Assembly: GCF_014201825.1 (NCBI RefSeq)
Contig: NZ_JACHFJ010000009.1
Coordinates: 60,337-124,336, forward strand
Source of the DNA: Acidocella aromatica
Lineage (GTDB): Bacteria; Pseudomonadota; Alphaproteobacteria; Acetobacterales; Acetobacteraceae
Direction: 5' to 3'
DNA: 64,000 nucleotides
In this document: piece after piece, positions 1 through 9,865 of the stretch
Numbering within the stretch: position 1 is the first letter of the stretch
Layout of the letters: every line of letters starts with the position of its first letter
Translations under genes and position numbers: made by a program
Notes under the pieces: model-generated
What the model saw: the letters and a program-made list of their open reading frames with translations, nothing else
The model's database searches: none
Told to the model about the DNA's origin: nothing

Positions 1-2
1 TC

Positions 3-1265
3 ACCATTCTCACGGCGATGGTGGTTGTGCTCTTCCTCACGAACACCCTGGCGGAATTTTCCAAGTACCGCCCCAGCACGGGTTCCTTCGTGACCTTCAT
101 TGGCATGGGTTTCGGGCCGTCGGCCGGTGCTGCCGCCTCGCTCTTCGTTGTCACCGGCTACTGCATCGCCGCTGCCTCCGTGGTGGTCATTTCCGGTGGT
201 TGGGCCGCGAGCACGCTGCAGATTTTCCTGGGCATCAATATCCCCTGGCAGGTGCTGAGCGTCGCCGTCACCGTCATCGTTGGCGTTCTGGTGTCACGCG
301 GCATCAGCCTGTCCACCACCTGGGCGGCGATTTTCTTCTATTTCGAGTTGGGTCTGCTGCTCATCGGCGCCGTGATCATGCTCGTGGTTAATCGGCATGA
401 TATCTCCATGGCCCCGCTGATGCTTTCCAGCGTCACCGGCGGCTGGAAGGGCATCGGCCTTGGCTTCCCGCTGGCCATCTACCTCTTCATCGGCTGGGAA
501 AACTCTGCGATGCTGGCTGAGGAAACCACCAACCCGCGCCGCAACGTTCCCCGCGCGCTTGTGATTGGCACTCTCTCTATCGGTATTCTCTACATGTTCC
601 TGGCCTTCGCCACGGAAACCGCGTTCCACAACAATCTGCAGGCGATCACCTCGTCCTCCATCCCGTTTGTCGACGCGTTCAAGGTTTCCGCCGCGGGCCT
701 GCTGCTCATCGCCTATCTTGCCGGTGTCACCAGCATTTTCTCCTCGCTCATCGGTCTGACGAATGCGCAAGCGCGCATCCTGTTCAGCTCCTCGCGCGAG
801 GGCCTGCTGCCGCCGTTCTTTGGCAAGATCCATCCGCAGCACAAGACGCCGCATGCCGCGATGTGGGTTTACATCCTGGCCGCGCTCGCGATCGTCCTGG
901 TGTTCGGCTACATCTACGACATCGACCCGGTGACCTTGTTCGGTGACACGGGCACCCTGGGCACCATCCCGGTCGTGGTGACGTACCTCCTCACCAACCT
1001 CGCGCTGCCTATCTACATGTACCGCTACCACCGTGAGGATTTCAGCGCTGTGCGCCATTTCATCGTGCCGCTGGTTGGTACAGGCCTGATGCTGTTCCCG
1101 CTCTGGGGCCTGGTTGAGCCCGGTCAGCCCTATCCGTTCAGCCTGTATCCTAAGCTGGCCATTGGTCTGTTCGTGTTCTCGCTGGTTTACGGCATCATCC
1201 TGGCCAAGCGTAACCCGGATCTGGTGCACCGCATCGGCTCCTACGTGGCCGACGAAGAGTACTAA
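3..1265 (+). CDS. APC-superfamily amino acid permease, 5' end outside the window
   Basis: This is an integral inner-membrane transporter of the amino acid-polyamine-organocation superfamily, presumably importing an amino acid or amine by proton symport. The frame is already open at base 3 and the first methionine (base 18) falls inside what looks like transmembrane helix 2, followed by the motif PSTGSF typical of the family, so the N-terminus with helix 1 and the GxG substrate loop is missing. About 420 residues remain with roughly ten hydrophobic segments; WENSAMLAEET near residue 165 matches the conserved helix-6 region. Substrate cannot be told. The gene ends in a strong hairpin shared with the convergent ferredoxin gene. 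Confidence 0.85.
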   Translation, partial: TILTAMVVVLFLTNTLAEFSKYRPSTGSFVTFIGMGFGPSAGAAASLFVVTGYCIAAASVVVISGGWAASTLQIFLGINIPWQVLSVAVTVIVGVLVSRGISLSTTWAAIFFYFELGLLLIGAVIMLVVNRHDISMAPLMLSSVTGGWKGIGLGFPLAIYLFIGWENSAMLAEETTNPRRNVPRALVIGTLSIGILYMFLAFATETAFHNNLQAITSSSIPFVDAFKVSAAGLLLIAYLAGVTSIFSSLIGLTNAQARILFSSSREGLLPPFFGKIHPQHKTPHAAMWVYILAALAIVLVFGYIYDIDPVTLFGDTGTLGTIPVVVTYLLTNLALPIYMYRYHREDFSAVRHFIVPLVGTGLMLFPLWGLVEPGQPYPFSLYPKLAIGLFVFSLVYGIILAKRNPDLVHRIGSYVADEEY

Positions 1266-1276
1266 GCCAAAACAGC

Positions 1277-1302
1277 AAGGGCGGCACTCCGGTGCCGCCC
1301 TT
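1277..1302. terminator. Bidirectional hairpin between convergent genes
   Basis: An 11-bp perfect stem (1277-1287 with 1292-1302) closes a four-base loop TCCG, 12 bases after the permease stop and just before the stop of the convergent ferredoxin gene. The T-run is poor on the plus side (GGTCGTTT); on the minus side the hairpin is followed by TGCTGTTTTGG. It probably ends both transcripts. Confidence 0.75.
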
Positions 1303-1309
1303 GGTCGTT

Positions 1310-1645
1310 TCAGGGGAGCATCAGCTCCTTCACCCGCCCTCCGGCCTGGATGTGCTTTTCCAGCACTTCATCCACGGCCTCAAACGAATCCAGCTTGTAC
1401 CACACCCCCTCGGGGTACAGCACGGCGCAGGGGCCAAGCTCGCAGCGGTCCAGGCACCCGGCCTGATTCACCCGCACGCCCTCGATGCCCAGTTCCTTCA
1501 CCCGCGCCTTCATGTAGTCGCGGATCTTCTCGCTGCCCTTGCTGGCGCAGCATCCGCGCTGATGCCCCTCAGGCCGCCGGTTTCCGCACACAAACACATG
1601 GGTGGAAAAATAAAGCGCCGGATCGTCGTCGTGCCTCGTGCCCAA
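1310..1645 (-). CDS. Thioredoxin-like [2Fe-2S] ferredoxin
   Basis: This small 111-residue protein is a thioredoxin-fold [2Fe-2S] ferredoxin (Shethna/NuoE-like type). Visible features are the opening strand THVFVCGNRR, the doublet GCC, and the second ligand cluster GCLDRCELGPC followed by YPEGVWY, which is highly characteristic. I chose a TTG start at 1645 because AAGGAG lies 8 bases upstream and the conserved protein begins right after it. A much longer open frame continues to base 2005 but is antisense to the next gene and is not coding. It is convergent with the permease and divergent from the DUF255 gene. Electron-transfer partner is unknown. Confidence 0.85.
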   Translation of the reverse strand: MGTRHDDDPALYFSTHVFVCGNRRPEGHQRGCCASKGSEKIRDYMKARVKELGIEGVRVNQAGCLDRCELGPCAVLYPEGVWYKLDSFEAVDEVLEKHIQAGGRVKELMLP

Positions 1646-1702
1646 GTCTGTTGCTCCTTGCCGTTTGTGCCTATCTAAGCTGCAAACTGGGGAGCAGGCA
1701 AA

Positions 1703-3681
<1,979 letters not shown>

Positions 3682-3685
<4 letters not shown>

Positions 3686-4131
3686 CCCGCCGGGACCTGC
3701 TCGCCGCCAGCGCTCTCGCCCTGATCTCCCGGTCCGCCGCCGCATACGAGGTCTCGCATACCGATGCCGAGTGGCGGCATATCCTCACCCCGGCACAGTA
3801 TTCCGTGCTGCGGCGGCAGGGTACCGAGGCGGCATTCTCTTCCCCGCTGCTGAACGAACATCGCAACGGCATCTTCGCCTGCGCTGGCTGTGCGCTGCCC
3901 CTGTTTTCCAGCAAGGCGAAATTCGACTCCGGCACTGGCTGGCCAAGCTTTTACGCCCCGCTGCCAAACGCCGTGCTCACCGCCGATGACCACTCCTTCG
4001 GCATGATACGCACCGAGGTGCATTGCCGCCGCTGTGGCGGCCATCTCGGCCATGTATTTCCGGACGGTCCACCGCCAACCGGGCTGCGCTATTGCATGAA
4101 CGGCGTGGCGTTGACCTTCACTCCCGCCTGA
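3682..4131 (+). CDS. msrB: Peptide methionine-(R)-S-oxide reductase with export signal
   Basis: MsrB reduces the R-epimer of methionine sulfoxide in oxidised proteins. The protein has 149 residues; the first ~21 (MTRRDLLAASALALISRSAA) look like a Tat-type signal with twin arginines, so it probably acts in the periplasm. The mature domain carries two zinc CxxC pairs (CAGC, CRRC), the GTGWPSF motif, GHLGHVFPDG and the catalytic cysteine in RYCMNG. The start ATG overlaps the stop of the upstream gene. A rho-independent hairpin begins inside its last codons. Confidence 0.93.
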
Positions 4132-4149
4132 AGCCGTTTCAGGCTTTTT
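4126..4149 (+). terminator. Rho-independent terminator after msrB
   Basis: Stem GCCTGAA (4126-4132) pairs with TTCAGGC (4138-4144), loop of five bases, then TTTTT. The stem overlaps the msrB stop codon and the last codons of the convergent oxygenase gene. Confidence 0.8.
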
Positions 4150-5152
4150 CCCGGTGGTAGCAGAATGAGGCGTTGATCATGTCCAGCAGATGCTGCCCGG
4201 CGGTGGTCGGCTTGTATTTCGGCGTCTCGCCGGGGCGCAGGCAGGTTGGCAGGCACTCCACCGGCGCGTAGAAATCCGGGTCGAAGAAAAATGGAAGGGA
4301 ATACCGCTCCCTGCCCGAGAGGTTGATCACCCGGTGCTGGTTGGACTGGAACACGCCATTGGTCCAGCGCTCCATCATGTCCCCGATATTCACCACAAAG
4401 CTTCCCGGCACGGGCGGCGCATCAATCCACACGCCGTCCCTCCGCCTTACCTGCAACCCGCCCGACATATCCTGGTGCAGCAGGGTCAGGCAGCCGTAAT
4501 CGGTGTGTGCGCCCGCGCCGAGCTGCGCCTCGGTCACTCGCCCTTTCTGCGGCGGGTAGTGCAGGGGGCCGAGCGTCGTCATGGTGATGCCGAGCCAGGG
4601 GGCGAAGAAATCCTCATCCAACCCCAGCGCCAGAGCGAACGCGCCGATCATCTTTCGCCCCAGCTCCACCATCTCATCGTAATAGCCCTGCATCACCTCC
4701 CGCCAGCCGGGGAGGAAATCGGGCCACTGGTTCGGCCCGTGCAGCGGCACGCCCGCCAGCACGCGCGGATGGTCCAGAGGCAAATCCCGCCCGACCTTGT
4801 AGCCTTCCTTCAAATCGCCCTGTGCCTGCTTGGCGGGGGCGAGATTCTCGCCTCCCATGCGGAACCAGCCCCGATGGCAGGAGGAATGCTCGATCGCCAC
4901 CTTCTCCTTCTCGGCCTCGGGCAGGGCGAAGAAGCGCTTCGCCTCGGCATAAACCCGCGCGATCATTTCCTCCTTCACGCCATGGTTCACGGCGTAGAAG
5001 AAGCCGATCTCCCGGCAGGCGCGGCTGATCTGCTCCACCATCTCCGCCTTGCCCGGCGCGCCGCGCAGGGGCGAGACGTCGATAATCGGGATCTGCGTCA
5101 GCGGCATTTGCGCGGTGCGCAGCGAAGGGGCGAGCTGTATGGTGTCCGGCAT
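4139..5152 (-). CDS. 2-oxoglutarate/Fe(II) dioxygenase, isopenicillin N synthase-like
   Basis: A 337-residue non-haem iron oxygenase of the isopenicillin N synthase/flavonol synthase family. After the N-terminal DIOX_N part (IPIIDVSPLRG, then GFFYAVNHGV) the double-stranded beta-helix core shows the iron ligands HTDYG and a distal HRVIN histidine, plus the 2OG-binding RYSLPFFF motif. The substrate cannot be deduced; bacterial members range from ethylene-forming-like to gibberellin-type oxidases. Of three possible starts (5206, 5152, 5107) I prefer 5152, because 5206 would run into the divergently transcribed kinase gene. No strong ribosome-binding site separates them. Confidence 0.85.
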   Translation of the reverse strand: MPDTIQLAPSLRTAQMPLTQIPIIDVSPLRGAPGKAEMVEQISRACREIGFFYAVNHGVKEEMIARVYAEAKRFFALPEAEKEKVAIEHSSCHRGWFRMGGENLAPAKQAQGDLKEGYKVGRDLPLDHPRVLAGVPLHGPNQWPDFLPGWREVMQGYYDEMVELGRKMIGAFALALGLDEDFFAPWLGITMTTLGPLHYPPQKGRVTEAQLGAGAHTDYGCLTLLHQDMSGGLQVRRRDGVWIDAPPVPGSFVVNIGDMMERWTNGVFQSNQHRVINLSGRERYSLPFFFDPDFYAPVECLPTCLRPGETPKYKPTTAGQHLLDMINASFCYHREKA

Positions 5153-5199
5153 GGCGCGGATGCTAGTCTCGCCCAGCATTGGATTCCAGGGCAAAAACA

Positions 5200-6690
5200 T
5201 TGGCAAAATACCTTCTCGGCATAGATCTCGGGGCCGGCAGCCTCAAAGCCACGATCATCGACGATGCCGGGCATATTTTGGGTGAGGCGAGCCATCCGGT
5301 CACAACCTCGGTGCGGCAATTCGGCTGGTCTGAGCAGGACCCGGCCGAGTGGTTTGCCGCCCTTTGCGCCGCCGTGCCCCGAGCCATCGAGGCGGCCAGG
5401 ATCCCCGCCAGCGCCATCGCGGGCATTGGCGTTTCGGCGGGCGCGCATATCCCGGTACTCACCGATGCTGAAGACAATGTCCTCCGCCCGGCCATCATGT
5501 GGAACGACCAGCGCGCCGCCGCCGAGGCCGCCGCCCTGCATGAGCGCGCGGGCGAGCGGATCATCGCCACCTCGCTCAACCGGGTGAACCCGACCTGGAC
5601 GCTCGCCATGCTTGCCTGGCTGAAGGACCACGAGCCGGAGGTGATGGCCAAAACCAAGCGCCTCTATCTGGCCAAGGATTACCTGCGCTCGCGCCTCACC
5701 GGCACGTGGGAGACGGATTTCTCCGACGCCATCGGCGCGCTGATGGCCGACAATGCCACCAAGAGCTGGTCCCCCGAGCTCTGCGCCCTGATCGGGCTGG
5801 ACGAAGCCCTGCTCCCCCCGGTCAAACCCGCCGAGGCTGTGGTTGGCACGGTGACACCCGAAGCCGCCGCCCGCACCGGGCTGGCGGCGGGTACGCCGGT
5901 GGTCTGCGGCTCCAACGACACCACGGTGGAATTCTTCGGCGTCGGCGCCACCACGCCGGGTATCGGCGGCGTGAAGCTGGCCACGGCGGGGGTGCTGTAC
6001 CTCGCCACCCAGGGGCCGAGCGTGAATCCGCCCATCTCCTGCTACCCGCACATCATGCCGGGCATGTATTACACCGCCACGGGCACCAATTCCTGCGCCT
6101 CTGCGCATCGCTGGCTGCGGGATTTGATGTTCACCGAGGACGGGTTCGAGGGCATGGACGCCCTGGCCGAAACCGCCCCGCGCGGCGCCCGTGGGCTGCT
6201 TTTCCACCCCTATCTGCAAGGCGAGCGCGCGCCTTACTGGGATCCGCTGCTGCGCGCCGATTTCATCGGCCTCACCATCTCCCACGGTAAGCCGGAGTTC
6301 GCCCGCGCTTTGTATGAAGGTCTCGCCTTCTCCATCCGCGACCTGCTCCAGGCCGCGCAGGGGCTGGGGCTGTCCTTCGGGCGCATCCGGCTGATGGGCG
6401 GCGGGGCGCGCAGCGCCTGCTGGCGGCAGATCATCGCCGACGCCACCGGCCTCACCGTGGAGCGTACCGAGTCGGCGGATGCGTCTTACGGCTCAGCGCT
6501 GGTGGCTGGCGTGGGGGCGGGAGTGTTCGCCAGCCCGGAAGACGCCGTGGCCCGCTGCGTGCGCTTGTTGGACACCACAACGCCCGATGCCGAGGCGCAT
6601 GAATTCTACACCCAGCTTTTTGGTATTTATAAGGACGCGCAGGCGGCGCTGGCTGGGCTCAACCACCGCCTGCACGCGCTGTTCAGTTGA
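5200..6690 (+). CDS. FGGY-family carbohydrate kinase, probably xylulokinase
   Basis: A cytosolic sugar kinase of about 496 residues. It starts with the ATP-binding phosphate-1 motif (YLLGIDLGAGSLKA), has MWNDQR, then GSNDTTVEFFGVG and the C-terminal FGGY signature region (GLSFGRIRLMGGGARSACW). The pattern is closest to XylB-type xylulokinases, but FGGY specificity cannot be read reliably from motifs. The start is uncertain: there is no ATG, and TTG codons lie at 5179 and 5200; the second puts the glycine-rich strand at the usual distance from the N-terminus. Its 3' end overlaps the convergent dioxygenase gene by 8 bases. Confidence 0.85.
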   Translation: MAKYLLGIDLGAGSLKATIIDDAGHILGEASHPVTTSVRQFGWSEQDPAEWFAALCAAVPRAIEAARIPASAIAGIGVSAGAHIPVLTDAEDNVLRPAIMWNDQRAAAEAAALHERAGERIIATSLNRVNPTWTLAMLAWLKDHEPEVMAKTKRLYLAKDYLRSRLTGTWETDFSDAIGALMADNATKSWSPELCALIGLDEALLPPVKPAEAVVGTVTPEAAARTGLAAGTPVVCGSNDTTVEFFGVGATTPGIGGVKLATAGVLYLATQGPSVNPPISCYPHIMPGMYYTATGTNSCASAHRWLRDLMFTEDGFEGMDALAETAPRGARGLLFHPYLQGERAPYWDPLLRADFIGLTISHGKPEFARALYEGLAFSIRDLLQAAQGLGLSFGRIRLMGGGARSACWRQIIADATGLTVERTESADASYGSALVAGVGAGVFASPEDAVARCVRLLDTTTPDAEAHEFYTQLFGIYKDAQAALAGLNHRLHALFS

Positions 6691-7462
6691 AGATGTAGGA
6701 GTCCATCCGCAGGAAGCCGAACTCCACCGAGCGGTGCAGCAGCTCGGCTTTCGGGGCCGGTCCCGCCGCGCCGATCGCCACATGCAGCGGCAGCAGGTGC
6801 TCGTCCGTGGGGTGCTCATCCTGGGCGTAAGGGGCGAGCTTGCGGTAATTCGCCAGCGCCGCCAGATCCCCGGCCATGATCTTCTGGTGCATCCAGTCGG
6901 AGAATTCCGTCACGTCTTTGGTTTCCGGCGCATCGAACACCCGCGCGCCGCGGAACCGGCGCAGATCATGCGTATAGCTGCCGCTGCCGATGATCAGCAC
7001 GCCTTCCTCGCGCAGCGGGGCCAGCGCCGCGCCGAGCGCCAGATGATAGCCCGCGCCAAGCTGGGTCTGGATGGAAAGCTGCACCACGGGGATATCCATC
7101 TCAGGATAAGCCAGCAGCAGCGGCACCCAGGCGCCATGGTCCAACCCGCGCGAGGCATCCGTCTCGCACCCCAGCCCCGCCGCCCGCAGCAGAGCCGCCG
7201 TGCGCTCCGCCAGCCAGGGGGAGGCTGGTGCGTCGTAGCGCAGCTCGTAAAGCGGTCGGGGAAAGCCGTAGAAATCATGGATCGTCGTGTTCCGCGCCGG
7301 TGTGTTCACGGTCGGCAGGGCGGTTTCCCAATGCGCGGAGGCGATGAGAATGGCCTTCGGCCGGGGAACAAGGCCGCCCAGCGCGCGGAGGAAACGATGC
7401 GCCGGGGTGTCTTCCGCGGCGGTCATTGGCGAGCCGTGGCTCAGGAACAAGGTTGGCAGCAT
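6683..7462 (-). CDS. LigB/DODA-type extradiol ring-cleavage dioxygenase (YgiD-like)
   Basis: A 259-residue class III extradiol dioxygenase of the 4,5-DOPA dioxygenase/YgiD family. Expected metal ligands are visible: SHGSP at residues 8-12, SAHWE, LDHGAW and a late TDEHLLPL. The family opens catechol-like rings using Fe(II) or Zn; the real substrate in bacteria is usually unknown. It reads towards the sugar kinase and overlaps its last 8 bases. It lies divergent from the nfuA-like gene. Confidence 0.88.
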   Translation of the reverse strand: MLPTLFLSHGSPMTAAEDTPAHRFLRALGGLVPRPKAILIASAHWETALPTVNTPARNTTIHDFYGFPRPLYELRYDAPASPWLAERTAALLRAAGLGCETDASRGLDHGAWVPLLLAYPEMDIPVVQLSIQTQLGAGYHLALGAALAPLREEGVLIIGSGSYTHDLRRFRGARVFDAPETKDVTEFSDWMHQKIMAGDLAALANYRKLAPYAQDEHPTDEHLLPLHVAIGAAGPAPKAELLHRSVEFGFLRMDSYIFN

Positions 7463-7591
7463 GCCCGAAGCTTGCCCGAGCAGCCCTTACCCCGCAAGCG
7501 GCTTCCCCTGGCCCCCTTGTCATACCGCGAAAAACAGCCAATTTAGGTGGGTTATCAGGACTGTTTTTGTCCGCTTTTGTGGGGAGCCACC

Positions 7592-8146
7592 ATGTTTATC
7601 GAGACCGAGGGCACGCCGAACCCGGCGACGCTGAAATTCCTGCCGGGGCGGGACATTCTGGGCGACAAGACCGCCGACTTCGCCGATGCCGACGCGGCGC
7701 TGATCTCGCCTCTGGCCGAGGCGCTGTTCGGCCTGCCCGGCGTGGCCCGCGTGTTCCTGGGCGCGGATTTCGTGACCGTGACCAAGACCCCGGACACCGA
7801 CTGGCAAGCGCTCAAGCCCCAGGTGCTGGGGCTGCTCATGGACCATCTGGTCAGCAACCGCCCCATCCTGCGCGAGAACGTGACGCTGGACGCCGAGGAC
7901 GTGGACCCGGCCGATGCCGAAATCGTGGCGCAGATCAAGGAGCTGCTGGACACGCGCATTCGCCCCGCGGTGGCCGGCGATGGCGGGGACATCATCTTCC
8001 GCGGCTTCCGCGATGGCGTGGTCAGCCTGAAGATGCAGGGCTCCTGCGCGGGTTGCCCATCCTCCACCGCCACGCTCAAGCACGGCATCGAGAACATGCT
8101 GAAGCACTATATTCCCGAGGTGGTCTCGGTTACACAGGCGGCCTGA
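7592..8146 (+). CDS. NifU-family Fe-S cluster carrier (NfuA-like)
   Basis: A 184-residue Fe-S cluster scaffold/carrier. The N-terminal Nfu_N domain begins MFIETEGTPNPATLKFLPG, the hallmark of alphaproteobacterial and mitochondrial NFU1. The C-terminal NifU domain carries the cluster-binding CAGC motif in GSCAGCPSS. I use the ATG at 7592, with GGGGAG just upstream, not the earlier in-frame codon at 7547. It is the first gene of a run with the RutE-like reductase, tsaB and rimI, spaced by 19 bases or less. Confidence 0.92.
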   Translation: MFIETEGTPNPATLKFLPGRDILGDKTADFADADAALISPLAEALFGLPGVARVFLGADFVTVTKTPDTDWQALKPQVLGLLMDHLVSNRPILRENVTLDAEDVDPADAEIVAQIKELLDTRIRPAVAGDGGDIIFRGFRDGVVSLKMQGSCAGCPSSTATLKHGIENMLKHYIPEVVSVTQAA

Positions 8147-8165
8147 GCTTCAGGAGAGAGACCAG

Positions 8166-8750
8166 ATGGCATTGGATGACGCGGCGCTCGACGTGTTGTT
8201 CCGCAACGCGCGGACACAGTGGGAGTTCGCCGACGAACCCGTCACCGATGACGATCTGAGGGCCATCTACGAGCTGGCGAAGTTGGGGCCGACCTCGGCC
8301 AATTCCTCGCCAGCCCGGTTTCTCTTCGTGCGCGGTCCGGAGGCCAAGGAGCGGCTGAAAGCCTCGCTGAGCCTGGGCAATATCGAGAAGGTGCTGGCCG
8401 CGCCGGTCACGGTGGTCATCGCCTACGATCCGCATTTCTATCTCAAGCTCCCGCAGCTTTACCCGGCGTCCGACGTGAAAGGCTGGTTCTCCGCCAACCC
8501 GGACCTCGCCGAGGAAACCGCCTTCCGCAATTCCACGCTGCAAGGCGCGTATTTCATGCAGGCGGCGCGGGCGCTGGGCTTCGCCTGCGGCCCGATGTCC
8601 GGCTTCGACCGCGCCAAGCTGGACCGGGCCTTCTTCTTCCAGAATAGCTGGAAGTCCAATTTTCTGCTCAATCTCGGCCGTCCCAAGGATGTTGAACTAC
8701 CCCCGCGCCTGCCCCGGCTAGGCTTCGACGAGGCGGCGCAGTTCGCGTGA
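8166..8750 (+). CDS. Nitroreductase-family protein, RutE-like (malonic semialdehyde reductase type)
   Basis: A 194-residue FMN-dependent oxidoreductase. The segments FRNARTQWEFADEPV, LAKLGPTSANSSPARF and ACGPMSGFD match the RutE/HadB branch of the nitroreductase family, which reduces malonic semialdehyde in pyrimidine breakdown. No other rut gene adjoins it, so the physiological substrate is open. AGGAGAG lies before the ATG. The stop overlaps the GTG start of tsaB, indicating co-translation. Confidence 0.85.
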   Translation: MALDDAALDVLFRNARTQWEFADEPVTDDDLRAIYELAKLGPTSANSSPARFLFVRGPEAKERLKASLSLGNIEKVLAAPVTVVIAYDPHFYLKLPQLYPASDVKGWFSANPDLAEETAFRNSTLQGAYFMQAARALGFACGPMSGFDRAKLDRAFFFQNSWKSNFLLNLGRPKDVELPPRLPRLGFDEAAQFA

Positions 8751-9388
8751 GCTGGCTGGCGATCGATGCGTCCGGCGGCCATGCCGGGCTTGCCGTGGTC
8801 GGCGAGGATGGCGCCACGCGGCACAAGATATTCGCGCCACTGCGTCCAGGGCTGATTGAAACCCTGCCGGTGCTGCTGGCCGAGGCGGTGCGGGGTGGCG
8901 GCATCACCCATGTCGCCGTCACCACCGGGCCGGGCAGCTTTACCGGGCTGCGCACCTCTATAGCCCTTGCCCAGGGCTATGCCGCCGCCGCCGGGCTGCC
9001 GCTCTGGGGCATTGGCGTGGCTCCGGCCTATCACGTCCCGTTCCCGCAACTGCATCATCCACTCTGGGTGGCGGTGCGCGCCCGCCGTGGCCGCGTCTTC
9101 CTGCTGCGCGACGGCGTGGCGGAGGCCTTCGCCGACGAGGACCTGCCGCTCCCCCGAACCCTGATTGCCCTGGCCGGTGACGCGGCGAATGATGCCGCCT
9201 CCCGCCTTGCCGCGCGCGGGGCGGATGTGCTGCTGACCAACGCCAAATCCATCGACCCGGTCTGGGTGGCCAAGGCCGCGATGGTCCAGCGTGCCGCCGG
9301 GCTTGCACCTGCTCCCGCCCAGCCGCTTTACGTGGACCCGCCGGAAGCCAAACTCCCCGCCGCCGGGTTGCGTCCGGCCCCGGTATGA
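8747..9388 (+). CDS. tsaB: tRNA threonylcarbamoyladenosine biosynthesis protein TsaB
   Basis: TsaB is the non-catalytic ASKHA-fold partner of TsaD in making t6A37 of ANN-decoding tRNAs. The 213-residue protein shows the N-terminal strand (LAIDASGGHAGLAVV) and the family signature GPGSFTGLRTSIALAQG near residue 60. It starts with GTG inside the stop of the upstream gene (GTGA) and its own stop overlaps rimI (ATGA). tsaB-rimI is a classic pair. Confidence 0.93.
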   Translation: MSWLAIDASGGHAGLAVVGEDGATRHKIFAPLRPGLIETLPVLLAEAVRGGGITHVAVTTGPGSFTGLRTSIALAQGYAAAAGLPLWGIGVAPAYHVPFPQLHHPLWVAVRARRGRVFLLRDGVAEAFADEDLPLPRTLIALAGDAANDAASRLAARGADVLLTNAKSIDPVWVAKAAMVQRAAGLAPAPAQPLYVDPPEAKLPAAGLRPAPV

Positions 9389-9798
9389 TCCGCGCCGGAC
9401 TGCCTCACGCGGCGCTTCTGGCCGCGATGCACGCGCGGGCTTTCCCCCGGGACCCATGGGACGAGGCCAGCTTCGTCTCGCTGCTCGGCATGCCGGGCAT
9501 CATCGGCCTCATCGACGAGCGCGGCGGCTTCCTGCTCCTGCGCATTGTGCTGGACGAAGCCGAGATCATCACCATCGGCGTGACAACGCCGCGCCAGGGC
9601 ATCGGGCGGGACCTGATGCGCGAAGGGCTGGATCTTGCTACCGCCTATGCGGTGAAGGTGATGCATCTGGAAGTCGCCGCCACCAACACCCCGGCCCAGG
9701 CGCTCTACGCCAAGCTCGGCTTCACCCAAGTGGGCCGCCGCAAGGGCTATTACCCCGATGGCGACGACGCCCTGACATTGCATCTGGTTTTGGCCTAG
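9385..9798 (+). CDS. rimI: Ribosomal protein S18-alanine N-acetyltransferase (RimI-type GNAT)
   Basis: A 137-residue GNAT acetyltransferase. The acetyl-CoA loop motif is RQGIGRDLM, followed by the characteristic LEVAATNTPAQALYAKLGF and GRRKGYY. Known RimI acetylates the N-terminal alanine of ribosomal protein S18. Adjacency to tsaB with a 4-base overlap supports RimI over other GNATs. Confidence 0.9.
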   Translation: MIRAGLPHAALLAAMHARAFPRDPWDEASFVSLLGMPGIIGLIDERGGFLLLRIVLDEAEIITIGVTTPRQGIGRDLMREGLDLATAYAVKVMHLEVAATNTPAQALYAKLGFTQVGRRKGYYPDGDDALTLHLVLA

Positions 9799-9865
9799 AA
9801 TGGCGCATGGATATTTTCACGGAAAATTATCTATCGCCCCAAATTCCTTCGGTGGAGAGTAGGCT